Source of the DNA: Planctomycetota bacterium
GTDB lineage: Bacteria; Planctomycetota; UBA8108
DNA length: 10,843 nucleotides
Direction of reading: 5' to 3'
NCBI GenBank assembly: GCA_022451445.1
Contig: JAKUSY010000063.1
Coordinates: 1 to 10,843 of the forward strand
Shown: in pieces, positions 1 to 6,840 of the stretch
Numbering within the stretch: position 1 is the stretch's first letter
How the letters are laid out: the number at the start of each line of letters is the position of its first letter
The notes under the pieces: generated by a model
The model's database searches: none
The model's input: only the letters and a program-made list of their open reading frames with translations
Told to the model about the DNA's origin: nothing
Position numbers and translations under genes: made by a program

Positions 1-228
1 GTTTTCATTATCTCCGCACCATTCGAGCATCTTGTCGACCTCTTCCGTCGGTCCCTCGAACACGGCCACGACTCGTTTTTCTTTCTCAAGGAGGTTCCTC
101 CCCCAGCCGTCAAGTCCGAGTTCCTGGGCTTCTTTCCGAGTGTAGTGCCGGAAAGAGACCATCTGAACATTTCCTGATTCAGTTCCTGAGATGAGCACCC
201 TGACTTTTTTTGTATCGTTCTCGTTCAT
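1..228 (-). other. Acylphosphatase domain (partial), possible separate start
   Basis: Acylphosphatases are small cytosolic enzymes that hydrolyse carboxyl-phosphate bonds of acyl phosphates. The 76 residues visible from the in-frame ATG at 226-228 show the family pattern: GNVQMVSFR (residues 19-27), then AQELGLDGWGRN (34-45) and a FEGP..EVDKMLEWC stretch (58-72). The catalytic arginine (R27) and asparagine (N45) are both present. The usual glycine of VQGV is replaced by methionine (M23), and about four residues (TESG) are added before the phosphate loop. A purine-rich GGGAAGACAGAGGA lies just before the ATG and could serve as a ribosome site, so this may also be made as a separate protein. 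The C-terminal part lies outside the window. Confidence 0.75.
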
Positions 229-1755
229 TCCTCTGTCTTCCCTATCTGTGTTTTTTTTTCGCAGGAGCAGTGGCGAGACCCAGAGCGCCAGGCAGATGAT
301 GCCCAGCACGGCCGCCGCCGGCCTGCTGAAGAAGGCGGCGATATTACCATCGGAGCTCGTCAGGCTCTGGATGAATTTTTCCTCCAGCGGGCCTCCGAGA
401 ATGATACCGAGAACGACAGGCCCCAGCGGCACCTGCTTGCGCTCGAGCAGGAAACCGAGCAGGCCCATCACCAGCATCACCCCGATATCGAGATAGCTGT
501 TGCGAATGGCGTAGGAGCCGACAATGCAGAAGAGCAGGATGCAGGGCAGCAGCACCCGGCGCGGGATCCTGATGAGCAGCCCGCCGGCGCGGATCGCCAG
601 GAAGCCCAGTGGCAGCAGGAAGAGGTTGGCGACGAGGAACATGGCGTAGATCGAGTAGACCAGTTCACCCTGTTTTTCGAAGATGTCGGGTCCCGGGGTT
701 ACATGGTGCATGGTCAGCACCCCGAGAACGAGGGCGGTAACGGAGTCTCCGGGGATTCCGAAGACGAGTGCAGGGACCCATGCGCCCGCCAGCGCCGAAT
801 TGTTTGCGGCGGTCGAGTCCGCGATCGCCTCCAGCGAGCCCTTTCCGTACTCCCCGGGGTTCTTTGAGAATCTTTTCGAGATGGCCTTCGAGACCCAGGC
901 GGCGATGTCCGCCCCGGCGCCCGGCAGCATGCCGATCAACGAGCCGATACTGCTCGAGCGGAGGAAATGGAGGATTCGGCCGGTGAGAGTCTGGAAGGCG
1001 GGTCCGAAGGTAGCCTTGATCGCCCCTCCCCGCTCGGCTTCCGTCATTTGCTGTGCAGGGGTGGCCTTGAGGCCGGTGGGACCGCTCATGTTGCGCAGGA
1101 CCTCGGAGATGCCAAAGAGACCGATCATGGCGGGGATGAACTCGATTCCCTTGAGCAGCTGGGGGACCCCGAAGGTGAAGCGGGGCTCGCTGTGGACGGC
1201 GCTGAGGCCGATGGTGGAGATCAGCAGGCCGATGACCAGGGCCAGCGCGCCCTTGAGCGACGAGCCCCTCGAGACCAGCGCGGCGCAGCTGAGGCCGAGC
1301 AGGTAGAGCCAGAAGTATTCGAAGGAGGAGAAGCTGGTCGCAAGCGTTGCCAGCGGCCGGGCCAGGAAGATCAGCACCAGGGTGCCGAAGATTCCTCCCG
1401 CGACGCTGAATACCAGCGAGACCCCGAGGGCCGCCTGGTGGCGCCCCTGGCGGGTGAGGGCGTAGGCGTCGTCGGTATAGGCCGCCGAGGAGGGAGTGCC
1501 GGGTATGCGAAGCAGGGTGTTGGGGATGTCGCCGGCGAAGATGGCGCTCGCTACGAGGGCAACCACCGCCGCGAGCGCCGAGGTCGTGTCCATGAAGTAG
1601 GTGAGAGGGATGAGCAGGGCCACCGCCATCGTCGCCGTCAGGCCCGGCACCGCGCCCATGAAGATCCCGTAGGCCGCCGCGGCGAAGATGACCAGCAGCA
1701 CCTCCCAGTTCAGGAAGACGCTGGTAAATGCCGTTTCAATGGGGCCGGGATTCAT
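1..1755 (-). CDS. tctA: TctA large membrane subunit of a tripartite tricarboxylate transporter, fused in frame to an acylphosphatase domain (3' end beyond window)
   Basis: TctA is the large, multi-spanning inner-membrane subunit that moves carboxylates across the membrane, driven by an ion gradient, after delivery by the periplasmic TctC protein. The frame is open from the ATG at 1755 to base 1, 585 codons with no stop. Residues 1 to about 500 match the whole TctA family length (about 500). Visible family segments are GAVPGLTATMAVALLIPLT near residue 34, RIPGTPSSAAYTDDAY near 86, a PGAGADIAAWVSK segment near 265, and ANNSALAGAWVPALVFGIPG around 300. After LLLRKKN the frame continues into an acylphosphatase domain (from about residue 510). 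It starts 10 bases after the tctC-tctB stop, with no strong ribosome site of its own, which suggests translational coupling. TctA identity is firm. The fusion depends on an A9 run at 251-259, described separately. Confidence 0.88.
   Translation of the reverse strand, partial: MNPGPIETAFTSVFLNWEVLLVIFAAAAYGIFMGAVPGLTATMAVALLIPLTYFMDTTSALAAVVALVASAIFAGDIPNTLLRIPGTPSSAAYTDDAYALTRQGRHQAALGVSLVFSVAGGIFGTLVLIFLARPLATLATSFSSFEYFWLYLLGLSCAALVSRGSSLKGALALVIGLLISTIGLSAVHSEPRFTFGVPQLLKGIEFIPAMIGLFGISEVLRNMSGPTGLKATPAQQMTEAERGGAIKATFGPAFQTLTGRILHFLRSSSIGSLIGMLPGAGADIAAWVSKAISKRFSKNPGEYGKGSLEAIADSTAANNSALAGAWVPALVFGIPGDSVTALVLGVLTMHHVTPGPDIFEKQGELVYSIYAMFLVANLFLLPLGFLAIRAGGLLIRIPRRVLLPCILLFCIVGSYAIRNSYLDIGVMLVMGLLGFLLERKQVPLGPVVLGIILGGPLEEKFIQSLTSSDGNIAAFFSRPAAAVLGIICLALWVSPLLLRKKNTDREDRGMNENDTKKVRVLISGTESGNVQMVSFRHYTRKEAQELGLDGWGRNLLEKEKRVVAVFEGPTEEVDKMLEWCGDNEN
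225..259 (-). promoter_or_regulatory. A9 run at the TctA/acylphosphatase junction: possible slippage or frame switch
   Basis: On the coding strand nine consecutive A residues occupy 259-251, shortly before the acylphosphatase ATG (228-226). As written, the frame reads through and fuses the two domains. With one A fewer, the TctA frame ends after about ten codons at a TGA (227-225) that overlaps the ATG as ATGA. With one A more, it ends at a TAG within a few codons. Runs of nine or more A are known sites of RNA polymerase slippage in bacteria, and also of homopolymer sequencing error. The sequence alone does not say which applies. Confidence 0.45.
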
Positions 1756-1765
1756 GGCGCTTCTA

Positions 1766-3091
1766 CTACCACTCGATGAATTGTCGTGGGAGGTCTACCC
1801 GCAACCAGGTGGCGAAGACCAGGTAGACCAGGCAGGCGAGTGCGCAGGCGAGCGCCAGGCTCTTTGCGGCGCGATTGCCCAGGAAAAGAAAGAGGGCGAA
1901 GAGAAGCAGGCCTGCGGCCGGGATGAAGCCCACTGTCGGCGCCAGTGCGATGAAGCCGAGGACAGCCAGGCAGACGGTGGCCGGTCCCTTCCAGGATTGC
2001 GGGCCGGGTGAATCGGCAGCCGCTTTTACCTTCTTCCCACCGCGCAGGGCCAGGGTTGCCAGCAGGGCCAGCAGGGCGCAGCCGAGGATGGCGGGATAGG
2101 TATCCTTGCTGTAGCCGGATTTCTCGATGTCGTCAAACTCCGGCATGTCCAGCAGCTTGCCCATCTCGGCATCCATTTTATCGAGGGTCGCCCGGGCCTC
2201 ATCCCCTTCCCGGATCGAGACGTTGTAATTGCCGGTCTTCATGAAGGAGGTGAACTCCTCGCTCCCGACGATGCCGCGCAGGGTGTTCATGAGGGTGTTG
2301 ACGATCTCGGCCGGCGTGTCGCTTGGAACTCCGAGGGCTCTCCAGCCCACCAGGGTCCAGTCGCTACCCTGCTCCTTGAAGGTTTTGACATCGTCGAAGC
2401 CCTTGATTCGCTCATCGGACATGACCCCGAGCCCTCTCAGGTTCCCACCTCGGATGAGAGCCTGGGCCTCGGGGAGACTGCAGCAGACCAGGTCGAGATT
2501 CTTCGCCATGAGTTCCTGCAGGGATGGGCTCGCTCCACGGGTCGGGATCCACTTTACAGCCGAGATCGGCAGCCCGGCCTTCGCCAGCCAGCCGGCGAAG
2601 GCGAGATGCCAGGTGCCGCCCTTGGCGGTACCGGAAGCCTTCAGCTTACCAGGGTTTTCGCGGATGCTTTTCTCCAGGTCGCCTACGGTTTTCCACTGCG
2701 AATCCGCGGGAACGATAATGGCCGCCGGCTCGCAGTTGAGAACCATCAGGGTCCTGAAATGAGAGCAGTCGATGGGGGTCATCTTGCGCCAGTGGAGCAT
2801 GTTCAGCTCCGCGGTCATCATGGTGAGCGTGTAGCCATCGGGGGTGGCGAGAGCCCCGGTCGAATGGCCGGTCACGCCCTCACCGCCGGTCTCGTTGATC
2901 ACGTTGAAGGGCGCGCCGAGCTTCTGCTCCAGGAAGACAGCCATCTGTCGCGACAGCCCATCGGTTCCTCCGCCGGCCGACCAGGGACAGATGATCGTCA
3001 CGGGCCTGTTGGGATAGGCTCCTCCGCGGTCGCAGCCCCAGGAGAGCAGCGCGGCGGTGAGGATGGCGAGGGTGCTGGCGATTCTGCGCAT
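1766..3091 (-). CDS. Fused TctC substrate-binding lipoprotein and TctB small membrane subunit of a TTT transporter
   Basis: This is one 441-residue protein holding two normally separate subunits. Residues 1-20 are a lipoprotein signal peptide with lipobox LSWGC (Cys20), so the N-terminus should be lipid-anchored outside the inner membrane. Residues about 27-315 are a TctC/Bug-type periplasmic binding domain, with YPNRPVTIICPWSAGGGTD as the family's ligand-loop start and WHLAFAGWLAKAGL further on. Residues about 332-430 contain four hydrophobic segments ending in LRVDLPRQFIEW, the pattern of TctB. The positively charged RGGKKVK after the first helix fits entry from the periplasmic side. I chose the ATG at 3091; a GTG two codons upstream is also possible, and neither has a strong ribosome site. 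tctA follows after 10 bases. The transported carboxylate is not identifiable. Confidence 0.88.
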   Translation of the reverse strand: MRRIASTLAILTAALLSWGCDRGGAYPNRPVTIICPWSAGGGTDGLSRQMAVFLEQKLGAPFNVINETGGEGVTGHSTGALATPDGYTLTMMTAELNMLHWRKMTPIDCSHFRTLMVLNCEPAAIIVPADSQWKTVGDLEKSIRENPGKLKASGTAKGGTWHLAFAGWLAKAGLPISAVKWIPTRGASPSLQELMAKNLDLVCCSLPEAQALIRGGNLRGLGVMSDERIKGFDDVKTFKEQGSDWTLVGWRALGVPSDTPAEIVNTLMNTLRGIVGSEEFTSFMKTGNYNVSIREGDEARATLDKMDAEMGKLLDMPEFDDIEKSGYSKDTYPAILGCALLALLATLALRGGKKVKAAADSPGPQSWKGPATVCLAVLGFIALAPTVGFIPAAGLLLFALFLFLGNRAAKSLALACALACLVYLVFATWLRVDLPRQFIEW

Positions 3092-3120
3092 GGGCACATG
3101 ATAGTTTGAGCCCTATCGCA

Positions 3121-3143
3121 GCGGTAGGGGGAAACCCCGCCGC
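3121..3143 (-). other. GC-rich hairpin between the peptidase and transporter genes
   Basis: In the 58-base gap before the tctC-tctB start, GCGG (3121-3124) pairs with CCGC (3140-3143), and an inner GGGG/CCCC stem closes on an A-rich loop. No U-run follows in the minus direction, so it is not a standard terminator. It could limit read-through or stabilise the transporter message, but that is inference. Confidence 0.4.
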
Positions 3144-3149
3144 GCGCGC

Positions 3150-4184
3150 TCAGCCGAGCTCTTCCACCTTGAGGAGACCGCTGCCGAGGAAGATCATCGC
3201 CAATTGCAGCTTCATCGCCGCCAGCTCGTTTACCGGCGTGAGTCCGAAGTCGTCTTTGATGGCTTCGAGCTCTTCTTGCCGTCCGTCTTCAAAGCTCGAG
3301 CAGGCCTCCGGGAGGCGCTTCATTACCTCGATGAAATGGGCTCCCCGGATGGGGTTGGCGGCTGGAGTGGGAGCGACGAGGAAGAGGGGAACCTCGCTGA
3401 CCATGCAGAGCGGGGCGCCGCCGAGGGAAGAGACGAACTCCATCGACGAGGGCAGGAATTTTTCGGCCTCCCGCGGCTCAGAGAGGTTCTCGAAGTGCTG
3501 CTTCATGGCGGTGGAGGTCGGTGTTGTACAGAAGCCCGGGGCGATTCGGAAGAATCCTTTTTCTCCTTTCCGGTCCCAATCGTGGAGTCCCATGCCGAGG
3601 GAAGCCGTGAAGGAGCTGAGACCTTCGCGCAGCCCGGAGGTGTCGGCGGGCCCCCTGCGATTGAGCAGGTACCAGGCTCCCTCGGCGAAGGCCATGCCGT
3701 GGAGGGAAGCATGAAAGTCGAAGGGGCCGTTTTCTCTCAGGAGGTCCGCCACGGCGATGTTCTCGGGACGGGCGGGCCTGCCGTTCTCGCGGGGGAAGCC
3801 GAACTCGATATCGTCACCGGGGAGCTCTCTCTCGCGGTGGAGAAGGTAGCTCTCCAGGAGCGGGGAAGGGTCGTTTGCCCAGGCCGAGTTACGCTCCCGG
3901 CCGTCCGGGTTGATGCCGGGGCAGATGGTAAAGGTCGCCTCGTTGAGCAGGTCGCCTGTCCCCGTCCCGGCCGCCAGCCAGGTGATGAGCCGCTCGAGGG
4001 CGCGCGGGCCGACCGGCTCGTCGGCGTGCGCTCCGGCGATGAGAGAAATCCTGAGGGGGCCATCGCCGCGCGTCGCTCCCGGCAGCGGGCGTCCCTCGCG
4101 GGACCTGCCGATTTCCCGCAGGGGGCTGTTTTCGCCTAGGCTCGCGGGGGGGCAGGAGCAGACCTCGTCGAGGTCGATCCTCAA
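3150..4184 (-). CDS. M14-family zinc carboxypeptidase-like protein
   Basis: M14 enzymes use one zinc ion to remove C-terminal residues from peptides or to cleave related amides. In this 344-residue protein the SREGRPLPG stretch (28-36) leads into GAHADEPVG, whose H53 and E56 fit the HxxE zinc ligands. NPDGRERN (92-99) matches the family's conserved loop. DFHASLHG supplies the third ligand, most likely H158. E264 in MVSEVP is a good candidate for the catalytic glutamate. No signal peptide or membrane segment is seen, so it is probably cytoplasmic. The start is a TTG whose bases overlap the TGA stop of the upstream gene (TTGA), which suggests translational coupling. The transporter genes follow after a 58-base gap with a hairpin. 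Carboxypeptidase, amidase or deacylase activity cannot be separated here. Confidence 0.8.
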   Translation of the reverse strand: MRIDLDEVCSCPPASLGENSPLREIGRSREGRPLPGATRGDGPLRISLIAGAHADEPVGPRALERLITWLAAGTGTGDLLNEATFTICPGINPDGRERNSAWANDPSPLLESYLLHRERELPGDDIEFGFPRENGRPARPENIAVADLLRENGPFDFHASLHGMAFAEGAWYLLNRRGPADTSGLREGLSSFTASLGMGLHDWDRKGEKGFFRIAPGFCTTPTSTAMKQHFENLSEPREAEKFLPSSMEFVSSLGGAPLCMVSEVPLFLVAPTPAANPIRGAHFIEVMKRLPEACSSFEDGRQEELEAIKDDFGLTPVNELAAMKLQLAMIFLGSGLLKVEELG

Positions 4185-4738
4185 TTCAGGACGCTCGGTT
4201 GCCAGAGCATCTCCGAGCTGTCTTCCTCCGCCTGCAGACAGTCCCTGTGATGCCAGCAGGCGCCCACCTTGACGATCTGTCCCCCGCCCAGCACGGCGGA
4301 CACTATGAGCTTCTCACAGGTTCCGCACCTCGCCTGCAGGAGCGAGTCGTTGTGGCCGGGGTTGATGAGTCCCTCCGCCAGGGCGAGGGAGCTCCAGTCG
4401 GTAACCTGCTCGACGTGAGGCTCGACGCTGAAGCTGGTCAGGTGCTTGAGAACGCCGGGCTGCTGCAGCATCGATTGCAGGCAGGCCATCAGGTATTCGG
4501 GCTGGGCATCGCTGGGGAATTCATCCTGGGGCTCACCCGTGAAGGCCCCGCAGATCTTCACCTCGATGTGGCAATTGAAGAACTCGTGCATCTTCTTCAG
4601 AAGATGGCGGTTGGATTCCTCGATGCGCTCGAGGATCTCTCCTGGATCACCGGGACCTTCGAGTTTTTTACGCAGAGTCTCCAGCTCGACGAGTTGTCGG
4701 CTCAGCTCGCGGATGAAGTCGTCATGACTCCAGACCAT
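4181..4738 (-). CDS. Unrecognised protein with a LIM-like zinc half-site
   Basis: I do not recognise this 185-residue protein. Its first part (about residues 2-55) is charged and probably helical or coiled-coil, with DDFIRELSRQLVELETLRKK and later ERIEESNRHLLKKMHEFF. The C-terminal part has CGTC (C138, C141) followed by CWHHRDCL (H164, C167), that is C-x2-C-x22-H-x2-C, the spacing of the first zinc site of LIM-type treble-clef domains. The second LIM half is absent. The ATG at 4738 is chosen because CGGAG lies six bases upstream. An ATG at 4819 in the same frame would add 27 basic residues but has no ribosome site. The stop overlaps the TTG of the peptidase gene, so the two are probably made together. 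A zinc-bound structural or binding role is inference. Confidence 0.65.
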   Translation of the reverse strand: MVWSHDDFIRELSRQLVELETLRKKLEGPGDPGEILERIEESNRHLLKKMHEFFNCHIEVKICGAFTGEPQDEFPSDAQPEYLMACLQSMLQQPGVLKHLTSFSVEPHVEQVTDWSSLALAEGLINPGHNDSLLQARCGTCEKLIVSAVLGGGQIVKVGACWHHRDCLQAEEDSSEMLWQPSVLN

Positions 4739-4866
4739 TGCAGTCTCCGGCCCGTCCTTCCGGGTTCTGTAAGTTCTCGCTTCTGCCCGGGCGATACCCT
4801 CGCGCCGGGCCGTTTCCATTTTTTGAATCGCTCAGCGGGGAGGGGGAATCCTCCCGCCGTCTCCCA

Positions 4867-4878
4867 GCCGGTACCGGC
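4867..4878. repeat. 12-base perfect palindrome GCCGGTACCGGC
   Basis: A perfect palindrome in the gap upstream of the zinc-motif gene, downstream of the candidate promoter start. It could be an operator or simply a chance GC-rich palindrome. No regulator gene is near. Confidence 0.3.
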
Positions 4879-4932
4879 AATTCAGACCCGGCTGCAAAAG
4901 AATACGTCAGCAGCAACCGCTGGGAAACAGGA

Positions 4933-4960
4933 ATTCTATCGAAAAGCCGGGGGGCGGCAA
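4933..4960 (-). promoter_or_regulatory. Candidate sigma-70-type promoter for the zinc-motif/peptidase genes
   Basis: On the minus strand TTGCCG (4960-4955, four of six matches to TTGACA) and TAGAAT (4938-4933, five of six to TATAAT) are separated by 16 bases. Transcription would start near 4926 and give a leader of roughly 190 bases before the ATG at 4738. The -35 element lies within the candidate terminator hairpin of the preceding gene. Confidence 0.35.
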
Positions 4961-4987
4961 AAGGAAAAGAGCCCAATTGGCTAGGGC
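4942..4987 (-). terminator. Tandem weak intrinsic terminators after the ApbE gene
   Basis: On the minus strand, soon after the apbE stop, GCCC/GGGC (4987-4984 with 4974-4971) forms a small stem followed by TCTTTTCCTTTT. Then GCCG/CGGC (4958-4955 with 4949-4946) is followed by TTTT. Each stem is short, but two in tandem with U-rich tails make a transcript end here plausible. Confidence 0.4.
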
Positions 4988-5003
4988 CGAATAACTGGAC
5001 CTT

Positions 5004-6086
5004 TCAGCCCGAGTGCACAAAGCCCGGCTCACCGATGTGGAAAGTTTCCCAGCCGATTCCGCCCCAGCTTCGGGAATCTTTCTCAGCCAGGATGATCGAG
5101 GCGCGCGGCTCCTCGCCCGGCGGTGTCCAGGCCTTGACCAACTGCTCGACGCAGCCTCCTTCGCCGAGGGCGTCACGTCCCAGGATGAAGAGGGTTGTTG
5201 AGAGAATGTCGCCAAGGGCCGCCTGGCGGGTCCAGATCGTGGCGCCCTCGATGGTCTCGGTGGGGAGGCCATCCCTGGGATCGAGTATGTGCCCGTAGGT
5301 CTTTCCTTTCGCCCGCAGAAATCGTTCTGCCGCGCTCGAGGAGCTCAGGGCCCCAGGCTGCATCGAGAGCCGGCAGAGAGCCTCGTCTCTATTGCCCGGA
5401 TGGCAGACCTCGACCTGCCAGGTCTTCTCTCCCGGCGGCAGGCCCCAGGTCAGCACGGTGGATCGTCCCGACAGCATGGCTCCCGTCTCGACGCCTTTTT
5501 TCTCCAGGAGCGAGGCGATCCGGTCGGCGGCGTATCCCTTGCCGATGGCGCCGAGGTCCAGGCTCACCTCCGGGCGCGAGAAGCTGACAGCCTGGGTCTC
5601 GGGGTCAATCTCGACGAGATCCATACCGCGGCTCTCCAGGAGCCTGGAAAGTTCATTGGAGTCGGGGGTTCTTGCAACCATATCGACCAGTCCCCAGGCC
5701 CGCATCAGGGATCCTATGGTCGGGTCGAAGACCCCGCCGGTGAGCTCCCAGGCCTCCCTGGATCTGCGGATGAGCTCCAGGAGCTCCCCGCCCACGATGA
5801 CAGGGCGGCTGGAGCCGAGGGAGTTCAGGAGAGAGACGTCGCTCTCGGGCAGGAATTTCGACAGGCGCTGCTCGATGGCGTTGAGACAGTCAAAGGCGGC
5901 CTGGGCTGCCTGCTCGTCTCCTTGGAGCAGGAGCACGTTGAGGGTTCCGAGGGCCCAGCCCTCGTAGCGCGAGAGTCCCGAATCGGGCTGGGAGTAGGAT
6001 TCGATGAGAGGGCCCGTGCCGGGATGATCCGCGGAGGATTGCCAGCCGCGGTTGCCAGGCTCGGGGGATGGCGGGTTCTTGTCCAT
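5004..6086 (-). CDS. apbE: ApbE-family FAD:protein FMN transferase
   Basis: ApbE enzymes transfer FMN from FAD onto a threonine or serine of target proteins, using magnesium. This 360-residue protein has the family segments in order: EGWALGTLN (42-50), AIEQRLSKFLPESDVS (70-85), GGVFDPTIGSLMRAWG (117-132), LDLGAIGKGYAADRI (176-190), GHILDPRDGLP (265-275) and ALGDILSTTLF (290-300), where D293 and T297 fit the metal-binding positions. The length is normal. About 37 polar residues precede the domain, and there is no signal peptide or lipobox, unlike many exported ApbE lipoproteins, so it probably acts in the cytoplasm. The DoxX-like gene lies 48 bases upstream and they are likely co-transcribed. 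The start ATG has only a distant GAGG. No clear flavinylation target is encoded in the window. Confidence 0.9.
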   Translation of the reverse strand: MDKNPPSPEPGNRGWQSSADHPGTGPLIESYSQPDSGLSRYEGWALGTLNVLLLQGDEQAAQAAFDCLNAIEQRLSKFLPESDVSLLNSLGSSRPVIVGGELLELIRRSREAWELTGGVFDPTIGSLMRAWGLVDMVARTPDSNELSRLLESRGMDLVEIDPETQAVSFSRPEVSLDLGAIGKGYAADRIASLLEKKGVETGAMLSGRSTVLTWGLPPGEKTWQVEVCHPGNRDEALCRLSMQPGALSSSSAAERFLRAKGKTYGHILDPRDGLPTETIEGATIWTRQAALGDILSTTLFILGRDALGEGGCVEQLVKAWTPPGEEPRASIILAEKDSRSWGGIGWETFHIGEPGFVHSG

Positions 6087-6134
6087 CGGAAGAATCGCCT
6101 CATGGTGTCGGCCGGCAAGCCGGGATCGGAATCC

Positions 6135-6599
6135 TTACTCGGTTTTCGCCTCGTCTTCCTGGCTCAGGAAGTAAAGTCCGCAGCAGATCAGGAAGGCGAG
6201 GAAGAAGTTCATCGCTGTAGGAGCGACGTCGTTGCCTGAGGTGATGTATTTCCCCAGTCCCAGCATGATGAGGATTATCGCTCCAAGCCTCAGCGCGGGG
6301 CGAAGGAAGAGCCCTGTTAGGATCGGAACCGAGAGCGCCGCGAAGATGAAGGGGATGCAATGGAGGAAGAATCTGAGGGGTGCGGTGCCATCGTCAAAGC
6401 CGATGAGAGGCAGGTTCTCCAATGCGCCGGCCAGCCAGGTTCCCGAATAGGGAGCTGAGACCTTTTCAGCGAATACCTCAGGGCCCGATTTCTCAGCCGT
6501 GCCGGCATCGAATTGGCCGAGGGCAACGACCAGGAAGAGGAACCCGAAGGACATCCTCAGCATAAAGGTGATCCAGAAGCGCTCTTTTCTCGAGACCAT
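6135..6599 (-). CDS. DoxX-like four-helix membrane protein
   Basis: This is a small inner-membrane protein of 154 residues with four hydrophobic segments at about 10-28, 75-99, 101-119 and 128-146, and a charged tail (SQEDEAKTE). The first helix (LRMSFGFLFLVVALGQ) and the pattern LTGLFLRPALRLGAIILIML resemble the DoxX/DoxD group. Those proteins are linked to quinone-related or thiol redox functions in some bacteria but are mostly uncharacterised. A long polar loop of about 45 residues separates helices 1 and 2. I chose the ATG at 6599 because CGGAGGGTTC lies immediately before it; an upstream ATG at 6713 would add 38 residues with no hydrophobic character and no ribosome site. apbE follows after 48 bases. 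The exact function is unknown. Confidence 0.72.
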   Translation of the reverse strand: MVSRKERFWITFMLRMSFGFLFLVVALGQFDAGTAEKSGPEVFAEKVSAPYSGTWLAGALENLPLIGFDDGTAPLRFFLHCIPFIFAALSVPILTGLFLRPALRLGAIILIMLGLGKYITSGNDVAPTAMNFFLAFLICCGLYFLSQEDEAKTE

Positions 6600-6681
6600 G
6601 AACCCTCCGTAGGGGAAGCTCGGTGACATCATTCGCCAGGCGTGGCTGTCTTGCAGACGGCCTGCCGTGCTGGCTCGCGAT

Positions 6682-6709
6682 ATTGTAGCAATGAGCCCGC
6701 AGTCTGCAA
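6682..6709 (-). promoter_or_regulatory. Candidate promoter for the DoxX-ApbE transcript
   Basis: On the minus strand TTGCAG (6709-6704) and TACAAT (6687-6682, five of six to TATAAT) are separated by 16 bases. The start would fall near 6675, giving a leader of about 75 bases to the ATG at 6599. The -35 element is weak (TTG only). Confidence 0.35.
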
Positions 6710-6799
6710 GCATCCACCCTCGGGGCTTTCACCGGTTTGTCCGCGTGCCGGGGATGCCGGGAGGTTCATTTCGCAGTGGCAGAGGTATCCGCCGGTTCG

Positions 6800-6805
6800 T
6801 ATCAT
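6800..6805 (+). promoter_or_regulatory. Candidate -10 element for the oxidoreductase gene
   Basis: TATCAT matches TATAAT at five of six positions and lies 35 bases before the ATG at 6841, leaving a short leader that contains the AGGAG ribosome site (6829-6833). No convincing -35 element is seen at the right distance, so this is tentative. Confidence 0.22.
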
Positions 6806-6840
6806 GTACCGCCCTAGAGTGAACAAGCAGGAGAGCCTAC

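Noticed and set aside
967..1779. Long plus-strand open frames opposite tctA, the peptidase (3204-4139) and apbE (5289-6239)
   Set aside because: They are antisense to clearly recognisable genes, have biased low-complexity composition expected of GC-rich shadow frames, and show no family motif.
4739..4819. Longer start for the zinc-motif protein at 4819
   Set aside because: No ribosome site precedes it, and the extra 27 residues are Arg-rich without motif. The ATG at 4738 has GGAG at good spacing.
6600..6713. Longer start for the DoxX-like protein at 6713
   Set aside because: It adds 38 polar residues with no ribosome site, and it would place the start upstream of the likely transcription start. 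The ATG at 6599 has a strong GGAGG.
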